From: Larkinella humicola
GTDB taxonomy: Bacteria > Bacteroidota > Bacteroidia > Cytophagales > Spirosomataceae
NCBI RefSeq assembly: GCF_008727875.1
Contig: NZ_VTWS01000003.1
Coordinates: 1 to 64,000 of the forward strand
Length of the DNA stretch: 64,000 nt
Direction: 5' to 3'
Below the pieces are notes generated by a model that was not told where the DNA came from, ran no database searches, and saw only the letters and a list, made by a program, of their open reading frames with translations. How positions within the stretch are numbered: position 1 is the first letter of the stretch; each line of letters begins with the position of its first letter. Positions 8,346-17,276 of this stretch are shown in pieces. Made by a program: the position numbers and the translations under genes.

Positions 8346-8605
8346 AAGCCGATCCGGTGTGGGGGCACCTTTGGATCGGCCAAAACTGGGTTTGTCTATG
8401 TAAAACACAAACGGTTCAAAGAAAATGAAAAAACCGACGTAAAGCAAATCGCTTCATTCCGCCTTATCGGGTCCGGACGACCGGACGAATCGTGTCGTCA
8501 CCCATAAGGCCTGTCCTTTCAGAGGGTTGCCTTTCTCTTACCCGCTTCGGGTATCCTGCTTACTTGTTGCACCGGCCGCTTCTTTTCTTTCAACCCACGT
8601 ATGCC
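8346..8605. other. Intergenic region with two hairpins upstream of the channel gene
   Basis: No gene is seen here. A hairpin lies at 8348-8380 (GCCGATCC against GGATCGGC) with an A-run before it and no T-run after it, so as a terminator it would suit only the minus strand. A second, perfect hairpin GTCCGGACGACCGGAC lies at 8471-8486. An open frame reaches back to a GTG at 8492, but the region lacks coding character before the signal peptide. Confidence 0.4.
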
Positions 8606-10129
8606 ATGAAACTCTACTTCATGCGGTTAGGGCTTCTATGCCTTCTGCTGACTCTTTTTCACACACAACTCCGGGCGCAGGTTTCGCTAACCGGCCAGCT
8701 TCGTACCCGTACGGAACTGCGCGACGGTTTCGGCAATCTGGCACCCAAAAATAGCCGGGCGGCCGCTTTCACGTCGCAACGCACCCGGCTGACGTTCGGT
8801 TACAAATGGGATCGCGTTCTCTTTAACGTTTCCGTGCAGGATGTACGGGTGTGGGGCCAGGACGCTTCCAGCATCAACAGCACCGACGGAAACCGGCTGA
8901 TGATTCACGAAGCCTGGGCCGATCTGACGCTCATCAATGCCGCCGATAGCACGCTGAAATTCAAGCCCATCGACAGGTTATCCCTGAAAATCGGACGCCA
9001 GGAACTGGTGTATGACGACGTCCGCTTGCTGGGCAATCTCGACTGGCTCCAGCAGGCCCGCCGATTCGATGCCGCCATCCTGAAAGCCCAACACCACGGC
9101 TGGGCGCTGGATCTGGGCGTCGGCTTTAACCAGAATTCCGATGCGTTCGGCAACACCGGCACCTACTACACACCCGCCAATGCACCAGCGTCGGCACTTT
9201 CCAACAAAAACGTTTCGCTGGCGATTCCGGGCGGTTTTTTGCCCACCGTCGGGAAAGGCGGGGCGCCGGTGGTGACCAATGCGGTCAGTACCAACGGCCA
9301 GAATCAGCAGTTCAAGGCGTTCCAGATGGCGTATCTCACGCGGAAATTTAACGGGACCAAATTCTCGGCGCTGGTCTTTAAAGACGATTTCTCGAAATAC
9401 CGGATCGACTCGCTGGGCAGTGCTTCAACGGGCTACGTATATGGTCGGCGTTATGACGTTCCGGGCGTTCATTCCCGCCTGACGTACGGCGCGATGCTGA
9501 CAGGACAGGCCACGGTTTCGGCCGCAAAAACCGGTCAGATTCTGTGGCAGGCTTTCGGGTATTTGCAAAGTGGCAAAGACCGCGACGGTTTGCGCATCCG
9601 GAACGCCTATCACTACGGTGCCAACGTCACGTTCCAGAAAGGTTTGCTGAGTGTGAGTCCCGGGTATGAAGTTCTTTCCGGCACCAATGCCGCAACGGCA
9701 AAACCGGGAGAAACCGGTCGTTTCGATCCGCTCTATGGCACACCGCACAAACACTGGGGCTACATGGATTATTTCTACGTGGGCACGGGCGCACCGGCCG
9801 GCGGTTTGAAAGATGCGTTTCTGAAGTTCAAATACGCCGGAAAACGCCTGACGACGGGCCTCGACGTGCATTATTTCGCCCTGGCGGCAACCACGTTTAA
9901 CAAAATGCCCGATGCGGCATCCGGCGCAACACTCGATTCGAAACTGGGCATGGAATTCGACTTTACAGCCACCTACAGCCTGAACAAATTCACGAGCCTG
10001 GAAGCCGGATACGCCCTGATGCGCGGCACGAATTCGCTGGAATATACGAAGCAAAGCACCATGAATCAGAAAGATAAACTGGGAACCTGGACGTATTTGA
10101 TGATCAACATCCGTCCCACTTTCCTCTAA
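8606..10129 (+). CDS. Outer-membrane beta-barrel channel, alginate-export-like
   Basis: Predicted outer-membrane porin-like protein of the alginate export (AlgE-like) family, 507 aa. Residues 1-25 are a signal peptide (MRLGLLCLLLTLFHTQLRAQ is its core). The rest consists of alternating aromatic/hydrophobic strands typical of a beta-barrel, with the early motif QLRTRTELRDGFGN and KIGRQELVYDDVRLLGNLDW, a signature stretch of this family. It ends with strand-like YLMINIRPTFL, a terminal aromatic-residue pattern of barrel proteins. It lies 18 bp before the NarK gene and is probably co-transcribed with it, so the likely substrate is nitrate or nitrite; this is inferred from context only. The ATG at 8606 is chosen over an upstream GTG (8492) because it starts directly at the signal peptide. 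Confidence 0.8.
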   Translation: MKLYFMRLGLLCLLLTLFHTQLRAQVSLTGQLRTRTELRDGFGNLAPKNSRAAAFTSQRTRLTFGYKWDRVLFNVSVQDVRVWGQDASSINSTDGNRLMIHEAWADLTLINAADSTLKFKPIDRLSLKIGRQELVYDDVRLLGNLDWLQQARRFDAAILKAQHHGWALDLGVGFNQNSDAFGNTGTYYTPANAPASALSNKNVSLAIPGGFLPTVGKGGAPVVTNAVSTNGQNQQFKAFQMAYLTRKFNGTKFSALVFKDDFSKYRIDSLGSASTGYVYGRRYDVPGVHSRLTYGAMLTGQATVSAAKTGQILWQAFGYLQSGKDRDGLRIRNAYHYGANVTFQKGLLSVSPGYEVLSGTNAATAKPGETGRFDPLYGTPHKHWGYMDYFYVGTGAPAGGLKDAFLKFKYAGKRLTTGLDVHYFALAATTFNKMPDAASGATLDSKLGMEFDFTATYSLNKFTSLEAGYALMRGTNSLEYTKQSTMNQKDKLGTWTYLMINIRPTFL

Positions 10130-10147
10130 TCATAAACCGTAAAAGCC

Positions 10148-11449
10148 ATGAACGCACCCGTAAATAAACCGCTCGAAACGCTGCCCGTATTCAGTTTCTC
10201 AGGCATTCAGATGAAGACTTTTCACATCACCTGGATGACGTTTTTTGTCTGCTTTTTCGGCTGGTTCGGCCTGGCCCCGCTGATGCCCGCCATCCGCGCC
10301 GACCTAGGACTGACGAAGCCCGAAGTGGGTAACACGATCATTGCCGCCGTGTCGGCCACCATCTTTGCCCGCCTGGTTGTCGGAAAGTTGTGCGACACCT
10401 GGGGACCGCGTAAAACCTACACGGCTTTGCTCGTGCTGGGTGCCTTTCCGGTCATGTTCGTCGGCCTGGCTCACGACTACACCACATTTTTGCTGTTCCG
10501 TCTGGCAATCGGCGTCATCGGTGCCTCGTTTGTCATCACGCAGTTTCATACGTCGGTCATGTTTGCCCCGAAAATCAAGGGAACGGCCAATGCTGTCGCT
10601 GGCGGCTGGGGAAACCTGGGCGGAGGCATCACGCAACTCGCCATGCCTGTGATTATGGCCACGATTATCGGTTTTGGCTACACCAAGCCTGAAGCCTGGC
10701 GGCTGGCGATGATTTTTCCGGGCGTCCTGATGCTCATCATGGCGTTTGTTTATTTCCGCTACACGAAAGACACACCGAACGGCAACTACGATGAGATCCA
10801 ACGTACGACAGTAAAAGGCGAGAAAATAAGCTTCTGGAAAGCCTGCGCCGACATCCGCGTCTGGGCTTTGTCGCTGGCGTATGCCTGCTGCTTCGGCATG
10901 GAAATCACCTTCGACGGGGTGGCGTCGCTCTACTTTTTCGACAATTTCGACATGAAAGAAACCGAAGCCGGTTTCTGGGCCATGCTGTTTGGCTTCATGA
11001 ACATTTTTGCCCGCGCCCTCGGCGGAATCGTCGCCGACAAAGTCGGAAACCAATACGGTATGCGCGGCAAAGGGCTGTTACTGGCCGGTTTGCTGCTGAT
11101 GGAAGGCGTTGGCATTGCGCTTTTCGCGCAGTCGGGCAGCCTGTCGATGGCCATTATTTCCATGATCACCTTTGCGCTGTTCCTGAAAATGGCCAATGGC
11201 AGCACCTACGCCATCGTGCCGTTTGTCAATCCAAAAGCCGTTGGGGTCATTTCGGGGGTGGTCGGTGCCGGTGGTAACATTGGCGGTATGCTGATGGGCT
11301 TCCTGTTCAAATCGCAATCCATCAGCTACGGACAGGCATTCCTCTACATCGGTGGCATTGTTGCAGCGACCGGCCTGTTGCTGTTCCTCGTCAACTTCGG
11401 CAAAACCGCCGTCGTAAAAACCGCCGAAACCGAACTTCAAACCGCTTAA
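10148..11449 (+). CDS. narK: Nitrate/nitrite transporter, NarK family (MFS)
   Basis: Major facilitator superfamily permease for nitrate uptake across the inner membrane, with about 12 membrane helices over 433 aa. Family features include the early motif FFVCFFGWFGLAPLMPAIR, ARLVVGKLCDTWGPRK after helix 2, and the glycine-rich nitrate signature GGWGNLGGGITQ in the first half with its counterpart VVGAGGNIGGMLMGF in the second half. It follows the outer-membrane channel by 18 bp and precedes the nitrate reductase. A family C palindromic element begins 2 bp after its stop. It is a single-copy NarK, not the fused NarK1-NarK2 form. Confidence 0.93.
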   Translation: MNAPVNKPLETLPVFSFSGIQMKTFHITWMTFFVCFFGWFGLAPLMPAIRADLGLTKPEVGNTIIAAVSATIFARLVVGKLCDTWGPRKTYTALLVLGAFPVMFVGLAHDYTTFLLFRLAIGVIGASFVITQFHTSVMFAPKIKGTANAVAGGWGNLGGGITQLAMPVIMATIIGFGYTKPEAWRLAMIFPGVLMLIMAFVYFRYTKDTPNGNYDEIQRTTVKGEKISFWKACADIRVWALSLAYACCFGMEITFDGVASLYFFDNFDMKETEAGFWAMLFGFMNIFARALGGIVADKVGNQYGMRGKGLLLAGLLLMEGVGIALFAQSGSLSMAIISMITFALFLKMANGSTYAIVPFVNPKAVGVISGVVGAGGNIGGMLMGFLFKSQSISYGQAFLYIGGIVAATGLLLFLVNFGKTAVVKTAETELQTA

Positions 11450-11451
11450 AA

Positions 11452-11546
11452 GAATGATGAATAATGGACGATGAACGATGAATTGCTAGCGCACTATATC
11501 ATGCATTGTCCATCATTCATCGTCCATCGTTCATCATTCATCATTC
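11452..11546. repeat. Family C palindromic element before the nitrate reductase gene
   Basis: Imperfect inverted repeat with ~32-bp arms built of degenerate GATGAATGATGAACGATGG-like sequence (left 11452-11483, right to 11546). The loop contains TTGCTAGCGCACTATATC. Reading through it adds a meaningless N-terminal extension (FIVHRSSFII) to the downstream frame, which is why the ATG at 11552 is preferred. A second copy sits at the other end of the gene (15214-15289). Confidence 0.88.
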
Positions 11547-11551
11547 AAACC

Positions 11552-14500
11552 ATGTCTCATCAAACTACCTGTTGCTACTGTGGTGTTGGCTGTGGAATCG
11601 TGGTCAAACAGGAGCAGAACGGACGGCTGACGGTTGAAGGGGATAAAAACCATCCCTCCAATCGCGGCATGCTGTGTTCGAAAGGGATGAATCTGCATTA
11701 TACGGTAATGGATCAGTCGGATCGGTTGCTGTATCCGCAGATGCGACTCAACCGGTCGATGCCGCTGCAACGGGTGAGCTGGGATGCTGCGCTGGAACGC
11801 ACGGCTGCGGTTTTCAAGACCTTCATTCAAAAATACGGGCCGGATTCGGTGGCGTTTTATGTGTCGGGCCAGTGTCTGACGGAAGAATATTACCTGGTCA
11901 ACAAGCTGATCAAAGGCTTTATTGGCTCCAACAACATCGATACCAATTCCCGCCTGTGCATGAGTTCGGCGGTGGTGGGCTACAAAATGTCGCTCGGGGA
12001 AGATTCCGTGCCGGTTTGCTACGACGACATCGAGGAAGCCGACGTTTTTCTGGTGCAGGGTGCTAATCCGGCCTGGTGTCACCCTATTCTCTGGCGACGG
12101 ATCGAAGCCCACAAAGCGGCCAATCCACACGTCAAAATCATTTGCGTCGATCCCCGAAAAACCGATACCGCCCGCTCATCGGATCTGCATTTGCCCCTTC
12201 GCCCCGGCACCGACATTGTGCTCAACAACGCGATGGGTCGGGTACTGATCGAGAACGGCGACATCGACATCGACTTTATCACCCACCACGCCGACGGTTT
12301 TGCGGCCTATCGCGATCAGGTGATGCAGCGTACGATTGAGGAAGCTGCCGACCTGTGCGGTATTTCGCCCGAAGGCATTCGGCAGGCGGCCGACTGGATT
12401 GGCCGCTCCAAAGGCTTTCTGTCGCTCTGGACGATGGGCCTGAACCAGTCGGTGATTGGCGTCAATAAAAACCTGTCACTCATCAATTTACACCTGATTA
12501 CGGGGCGGATTGGCAAACCGGGTAACGGGCCTTTTTCGCTGACGGGACAACCCAATGCGATGGGTGGCCGCGAAACCGGTGGTCTGGCCAATAGCCTCCC
12601 CGCCCACCGCGACGTGTTGAACGCAGCCCACCGCGCCGAGGTGGAAGCCTTCTGGAAGAGTCCGGTCAAGATTGCGCCCAAACCCGGCCTGACCGCTACG
12701 GAAATGTTCGAAGCGCTGGCCGACGATAAACTGAAAGCCATCTGGATCATCAATACAAATCCGCTGGTGAGCATGCCGGATGTCAATGCGGCTGAACTGG
12801 CCTTGAAAAAGGCTCGTTTTGTCGTCGTGCAGGATGTTTCGAACCGCGCGGATACCGTTGGTTTTGCCGATATCGTGCTGCCCGCAGCCGCCTGGCTCGA
12901 AAAAGACGGAACGATGACCAACGCCGAACGGCGAATTGCGTACCTGCCCAAAGTCATCGACGCCCCCGGCGAAGCCTTACCGGATTCGGAAATTCTCTGG
13001 CGGTTTGCGCAGAAAATGGGTTTTGGCGAATCGTTTACTTACGCGAATTGCTCGGAAGTCTATGACGAATACACCCAACTCACGGCCGGAACGAGCATCG
13101 ATGTAACGGGCGTGAGTTATGAACTGCTGAAAAAATACCGGACGATTCAGTGGCCGTTTTCGGCGGAGAATGCCCCTAAATCCCCTAAAGGGGACTTGGA
13201 CGCAGCCAAACCAGATGCAGAAGTCCCCTTTAGGGGATTTAGGGGCGAATCCGAGAAATCGACGGACGTGCCTGCTGACCAAAAACCGTATACTGAAAAC
13301 CGGAAACCGACCCCCGGCACCAAACGACTCTTTACCGATCACCGGTTTTATACCGCCAATGGTCGCGCACAGATTCATGCGGTTCCCGATGAAAACGCGT
13401 CAGAACCCACGGATGAGGACTTTCCGCTGGTGCTGACCACGGGGCGCATCCGCGATCAGTGGCATACGATGACCAAAACCGGTCGGGTGGCCAAACTCAA
13501 TCAGCACAGTCCGCAACCCTTCCTGCAAATCCATCCCGACGATGCAAAAGCGCGGGGCATTCAGGATGGTCAGTTGGTCGAAGTACGGGGTCGGCGGGGC
13601 GAGGTGCGCGTCAAGGTCCAGCTCACCGAGGATGTGCGGCCCGGTTTGTGTTTTCTGCCCATGCACTGGGGCAAAATGCCGACCGGTGGTTCGGTGAAAA
13701 GCAATTTGAACCGCGCCAACAACCTGACGAATGCCCTCATCGATCCCCGTTCGAAAGAACCGGATTTCAAGTTTTCGGCAGTTGAGGTTGTCCCCTACCG
13801 AAAACCGGTTGAGAAAATCGTCATTATCGGGGCCGGGTCGGCGGGTTTGGGTTTTATCAATGCTTACCGAACCCTAAATACGGACGACGAGATTCACGTC
13901 TTTTCCAAAGAAATTTATCCGTTCTACAACCGGGTTCTGCTACCCGATTACATCAGCGGGGCACAGTCGTGGGAGCAACTCGTCAAGTTGCGCGAGGACC
14001 AGTTCGAAGAAGCCAACATCAGGGTTCACAAGGGGGTTGGCATCGTCCACATTGACCGAAAAGCCAAAGTTCTGATCGACAGCAACGGCGTGGAACACAC
14101 CTACGACAAACTGCTGCTCGGTACGGGAAGCCGGGCGTTTATGCCCCGGGGCGTTCCGCCATTACCGGGAATTTTCAACATGCGGTCACGGCTCGATGCC
14201 GATTCGCTGCTGCCTTTTCTGAAGCAACCGGAAGACGGGGCCGAACCGCACACCGTCATTGTGGGGGGCGGTTTGTTGGGGCTGGAACTGGCGGCTTCGC
14301 TGCGTCAGATTAACGTACGGGTGACGGTGATTCAGCGGGCGGGGCGGTTTATGGAACGCCAGATCGATCCGCTGGCGAGTGAGTTGTTGTACCTGGAACT
14401 GAAAGAACGCGGCATCGATGTGTTTTTCAACGAAGAGGTCCAAACGTTTACCGGAACCACCACAGTGGAAGGCATTCAGTTAAAATCAGGCCATAAAATA

Positions 14501-15235
14501 CCGTGTCAGGTCGTGGTGATCGCCATCGGTACGGAGCCGAACATCGAACTGGCGCGGGAAGCCGGACTCGACTGCAACCGGGGCGTGGTGGTAAATGATT
14601 ATCTGCAAACGTCGGACCCGGATATTTTTGCCGCAGGCGAACTGGCGCAGTGGAGTGGTCAGATGTGGGGCATCACGCTGGCCGCCGAGCAGCAGGCCGA
14701 AATAGCCGCCGGTTTTATCGCCGGGGATGTTTCAAAACCGTACCGGGGCAGTGTTTCGATCAGCATCCTGAAAATGGAAGGACTGCATTTGTGCAGCATC
14801 GGAATGGCCGAAACGCCACCGAATGATTCCAGCTACGAAGAAATTGTTTTCATCGACAAATCGAAACGGTATTATAAAAAATGCATCGTTCAGGGCGACA
14901 AGCTCGTGGGGGCCATTTTGATTGGCGACAAGAACGAATTTGCGGAGTTCCGCGACCTGATCGCCAAGGGAACGGAATTGTCGGAAAAACGCCTGCAACT
15001 GCTGCGGGCCAGCAAGGCCGTTGATCCGATGGAGGGCAAACTGGTGTGTTCCTGCAACAGCGTCGGTCAGGGCAATCTGGAGCGCGCCATTCAGACGGGT
15101 TGCACCGACTTCCAGCAGTTGTGCCAGAAAACCGGGGCAGGAACCGGCTGCGGTTCGTGTCGCCCGGAAGTGCGAAGCATTTTGGAAAAGATGAACGAGT
15201 GTGTGCTTTTACAAACGATGAATGATGAACGATGA
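11552..15235 (+). CDS. nasA: Assimilatory nitrate reductase fused to an FAD/NAD and [2Fe-2S] module
   Basis: Cytoplasmic molybdenum enzyme that reduces nitrate to nitrite (1227 aa). Residues 1-55 bind a [4Fe-4S] cluster (C7, C10, C14, C42). The Mo-bisMGD domain runs to about 540, with C136 in SRLCMSSAVVG as the likely Mo ligand. The molybdopterin dinucleotide-binding domain covers about 595-745 (LVLTTGRIRDQWHTMT). From about residue 755 the chain continues into an FAD/NAD(P) oxidoreductase (VIIGAGSAGLGF; GGGLLGLELA) and a BFD-like [2Fe-2S] domain (CSCNSV ... GTGCGSCRPE). The catalytic subunit and electron-input subunit are therefore one polypeptide. Two oddities occur: residues 541-565 are encoded by a palindromic element, with further repeat-like sequence to about 588, and the C-terminal MNDER plus stop come from another repeat. 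The start at 11552 avoids translated repeat sequence. Confidence 0.9.
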   Translation: MSHQTTCCYCGVGCGIVVKQEQNGRLTVEGDKNHPSNRGMLCSKGMNLHYTVMDQSDRLLYPQMRLNRSMPLQRVSWDAALERTAAVFKTFIQKYGPDSVAFYVSGQCLTEEYYLVNKLIKGFIGSNNIDTNSRLCMSSAVVGYKMSLGEDSVPVCYDDIEEADVFLVQGANPAWCHPILWRRIEAHKAANPHVKIICVDPRKTDTARSSDLHLPLRPGTDIVLNNAMGRVLIENGDIDIDFITHHADGFAAYRDQVMQRTIEEAADLCGISPEGIRQAADWIGRSKGFLSLWTMGLNQSVIGVNKNLSLINLHLITGRIGKPGNGPFSLTGQPNAMGGRETGGLANSLPAHRDVLNAAHRAEVEAFWKSPVKIAPKPGLTATEMFEALADDKLKAIWIINTNPLVSMPDVNAAELALKKARFVVVQDVSNRADTVGFADIVLPAAAWLEKDGTMTNAERRIAYLPKVIDAPGEALPDSEILWRFAQKMGFGESFTYANCSEVYDEYTQLTAGTSIDVTGVSYELLKKYRTIQWPFSAENAPKSPKGDLDAAKPDAEVPFRGFRGESEKSTDVPADQKPYTENRKPTPGTKRLFTDHRFYTANGRAQIHAVPDENASEPTDEDFPLVLTTGRIRDQWHTMTKTGRVAKLNQHSPQPFLQIHPDDAKARGIQDGQLVEVRGRRGEVRVKVQLTEDVRPGLCFLPMHWGKMPTGGSVKSNLNRANNLTNALIDPRSKEPDFKFSAVEVVPYRKPVEKIVIIGAGSAGLGFINAYRTLNTDDEIHVFSKEIYPFYNRVLLPDYISGAQSWEQLVKLREDQFEEANIRVHKGVGIVHIDRKAKVLIDSNGVEHTYDKLLLGTGSRAFMPRGVPPLPGIFNMRSRLDADSLLPFLKQPEDGAEPHTVIVGGGLLGLELAASLRQINVRVTVIQRAGRFMERQIDPLASELLYLELKERGIDVFFNEEVQTFTGTTTVEGIQLKSGHKIPCQVVVIAIGTEPNIELAREAGLDCNRGVVVNDYLQTSDPDIFAAGELAQWSGQMWGITLAAEQQAEIAAGFIAGDVSKPYRGSVSISILKMEGLHLCSIGMAETPPNDSSYEEIVFIDKSKRYYKKCIVQGDKLVGAILIGDKNEFAEFRDLIAKGTELSEKRLQLLRASKAVDPMEGKLVCSCNSVGQGNLERAIQTGCTDFQQLCQKTGAGTGCGSCRPEVRSILEKMNECVLLQTMNDER
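13172..13246. repeat. Family A palindromic core inserted in frame in the nitrate reductase gene
   Basis: 75 bp, bounded by GCCCCTAAATCCCC and its inverse GGGGATTTAGGGGC, and encoding exactly 25 residues (541-565; begins APKSPKGDLD, ends VPFRGFRG). The arms are identical to those of the intergenic copy at 37813-37888 (76 bp); only the loop differs, and it is one base shorter, which keeps the frame. About 30 bp downstream, 13277-13312 (CCGTATACTGAAAACCGG) resembles family B arms. Both lie where related nitrate reductases have only a short linker before the GTKRLFTDHRFYT segment. Confidence 0.9.
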
Positions 15236-15289
15236 ACGATGCCTGTATGCGTTAGCCCATTCATCGTCCATCGTTCATCATTCATCATT
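15214..15289. repeat. Family C palindromic element after the nitrate reductase gene
   Basis: Inverted repeat with arms of GATGAATGATGAACGATG-like sequence and a short loop CCTGTATGCGTTAGCCC. The loop core TGCGTTAGC is the near-inverse of GCTAGCGCA in the copy at 11452-11546. It provides the last five codons and the TGA stop of the nitrate reductase gene, and fills the gap up to the next ATG at 15293. Confidence 0.88.
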
Positions 15290-15292
15290 ACA

Positions 15293-16774
15293 ATGAGAGA
15301 TTATTACACCTTGAAAGTCAACCTTCCCGCCGGGATCAGTTCGCCGGGGACGTTGCAGAATGTGCTATCGCTGGCCCGGAATGCCAACGTTCGGAACGTT
15401 CGTTTTGGTGCCCGGCAGCAGTTGCTCATGACGGTGCATTACGAAGACCTGCGTGCGCTGGAAAAAGAGCTGAAAAAGCACCCGATTCCCTACGAAATCA
15501 ATACCGATCAGTATCCCAACATCATCAGTTCGTATTGCGGGGAAGACGTGTTTCGGACGGGGGCGTGGCTGCGGGAGGGTGAATATCACACGGTTCTGGA
15601 TCAGTTTGACGAGCAGCCCCGATTGAAAATAAACCTGTCGGATTCCAACCAGAGTTTCACACCCTTTTTTACGGGTAATCTCAATTTTATCGCGTCTCCC
15701 GAACCGCATTTCTGGTATTTGTACGTCCGCCCGAAGCAAAGCAACACGGTTTTTCGCTGGCCGGAACTCGTCTACACCAACGATCTGGGTCGCCTGGCCA
15801 AAGCCGTTGAAACGGCTCTGCTGGAGGGCGAACCGGACTACCGGGATGCGGAGATGCTGCACAAAACCGTCACGGGTCGGGCGAGCTTTATCACCCAACC
15901 GGCGACGCAGGAGGTCGAACTGCCGGAGTTTTCGTTGCCGTATTACGAAGGGTTCAACCGCTACGGCGAGCGGTCGTGGCTCGGATTGTACCGCCGGGAT
16001 GAGCAGTTTTCCATCGATTTCCTGCTGGATCTTTGTGCGTTATGCCTCAAAACCCGCATCGGTGAAATCTGCGTGACGCCCTGGAAATCACTGATTATTA
16101 AAGGGATTGAAGAAAAAGACCGGGGTGCGTGGTCGTATGTGCTGGCCAAACACAACATCAACGTGCGCCATGCCGCCAATGAACTGGCGTGGCAAACGGA
16201 AGACCACAGCGACGACGGTTTGCAACTGAAAAACTACGTCATCCGGTATTTCGAAAAATACGACATGCGGACGTTCGGGTTGTGCTTTGGTGTACAAACC
16301 CGCCCGAAATCCGAAGTATTCGGCTCCGTGCTGGTGCGCAAACGTCCCCTGCTCCGGATCGGTCAACTGGCGCTTTTCAGTGTGTATGATCTGTATCACA
16401 CCGAGAATTTCAACCCGAACAGCCGGACGTACATCCGGTTCGAAAAAGGATTGTTAAAACCGTTTTTGCCGTACCAGATCGACCGGTTGTGCCGGAAATT
16501 CAGCAACCGCCGTTCGCTCGAAACGGGCAAATCCGTGCGTCTGGAAACGGAAAATCCGGAACCGGCTTTCGCTGCGGCCCATCCGTTGTACCAGTGTCCG
16601 CATTGTTTTACGGTGTATGATCCGCAGTACGGCGACGAACGGCGCGGCATTCCGGCAGGCGTATCATTCAGCCAGTTATCCAGCGACTACACCTGTTCCA
16701 CCTGCGATGCCCCCAAAATCGAACTCCAGGAAATTCAGCTCGAAGTAACCAACCCAACTCCCACTTTTCGATGA
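15293..16774 (+). CDS. Redox protein: nitrite/sulfite reductase-like half domain with C-terminal rubredoxin
   Basis: 493-aa protein with a clear rubredoxin domain at about residues 438-485: YQCPHCFTVYDPQYGDERRG, then SSDYTCSTCDAPK, giving the two CxxC iron ligands. The first ~400 residues resemble the ferredoxin-like and core parts of sirohaem nitrite/sulfite reductases (MRDYYTLKVNLPAGISS; NVRFGARQQLLM; CVTPWKSLIIKG), but the paired cysteine motifs needed for the sirohaem-[4Fe-4S] centre are not evident. It is therefore more likely an electron-transfer or assembly partner than a second nitrite reductase. It sits between the nitrate reductase and the nitrate-reductase-associated protein, with which it overlaps by 4 bp (ATGA). 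A role in passing electrons to the nitrate reductase is inferred. The start is placed at the ATG immediately after the repeat. Confidence 0.78.
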   Translation: MRDYYTLKVNLPAGISSPGTLQNVLSLARNANVRNVRFGARQQLLMTVHYEDLRALEKELKKHPIPYEINTDQYPNIISSYCGEDVFRTGAWLREGEYHTVLDQFDEQPRLKINLSDSNQSFTPFFTGNLNFIASPEPHFWYLYVRPKQSNTVFRWPELVYTNDLGRLAKAVETALLEGEPDYRDAEMLHKTVTGRASFITQPATQEVELPEFSLPYYEGFNRYGERSWLGLYRRDEQFSIDFLLDLCALCLKTRIGEICVTPWKSLIIKGIEEKDRGAWSYVLAKHNINVRHAANELAWQTEDHSDDGLQLKNYVIRYFEKYDMRTFGLCFGVQTRPKSEVFGSVLVRKRPLLRIGQLALFSVYDLYHTENFNPNSRTYIRFEKGLLKPFLPYQIDRLCRKFSNRRSLETGKSVRLETENPEPAFAAAHPLYQCPHCFTVYDPQYGDERRGIPAGVSFSQLSSDYTCSTCDAPKIELQEIQLEVTNPTPTFR

Positions 16775-17247
16775 AACCACAGGCTGTAGAAATCGTTTAT
16801 TTTGCTTTTGAGAACGACTTTGTCGATACCTTTCGCTGCATTCCAATGATTGTCCGCTACAAACTCGACACGTGCGGCATCAAGCTGAAACTCCCGGAAT
16901 GGGTGAAACTGCGGGTCGATGAAAAACGCGAACTGGCAATCCGCCCGTGTTATACCGAATCGGAAATCGAACACTACCGCCAGTATCTGATTCAGCGGGT
17001 GGCCGAGCGTTGCCAGAAAACCGTCAGCGAACTGCCGCCGGTGGAGGCAACCTGGGATATTCTGGGCGAGGTTCCGGGCGAAGTCCAGGAAAAAGCCCTG
17101 GAATTCAACTGTGCGCCCCTGACCCTCCGGCAATGGATTCGGCTGGATGTGCTCCAGCGGTTTGCGCTGATCAAGCTCTGCCGGTCGGGTCACGAAGGAA
17201 AAAACTTTCCCCGTGCTTTGCGGGAATTCGGAATTGCTACGGCTTAA
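16771..17247 (+). CDS. Nitrate reductase associated protein
   Basis: 158-aa protein of the nitrate-reductase-associated family (Nitr_red_assoc), known mainly from cyanobacterial and Bacteroidota nitrate operons, with no established biochemical role. The family pattern is visible at the start (FENDFVDTFRCIPMIVRYKLD) and in KLPEWVKLRVDEK; the rest is helical with no membrane segment or signal peptide. Translation is coupled to the rubredoxin protein gene by an ATGA overlap. It is the last plus-strand gene of the nitrate island and converges on the HD-domain gene. Confidence 0.85.
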   Translation: MKPQAVEIVYFAFENDFVDTFRCIPMIVRYKLDTCGIKLKLPEWVKLRVDEKRELAIRPCYTESEIEHYRQYLIQRVAERCQKTVSELPPVEATWDILGEVPGEVQEKALEFNCAPLTLRQWIRLDVLQRFALIKLCRSGHEGKNFPRALREFGIATA

Positions 17248-17276
17248 AACCGGTCGTTGCTGCCGATGGAAACTGC

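Noticed and set aside
8348-8380. Hairpin as terminator of the sirohaem methyltransferase gene
   Set aside because: No T-run follows on the plus strand; the A-run precedes it. It is only described as a hairpin.
15091-15288. Minus-strand frame beginning MMNDERWTMNG
   Set aside because: It is translated family C palindrome (GATGAACGATGG-like arms), a common artefact in these genomes, not a gene.
15293-16774. Second, ferredoxin-type nitrite reductase
   Set aside because: The body resembles that fold, but the four-cysteine sirohaem/[4Fe-4S] motifs are not evident and a rubredoxin is attached, so it was called a redox partner instead.
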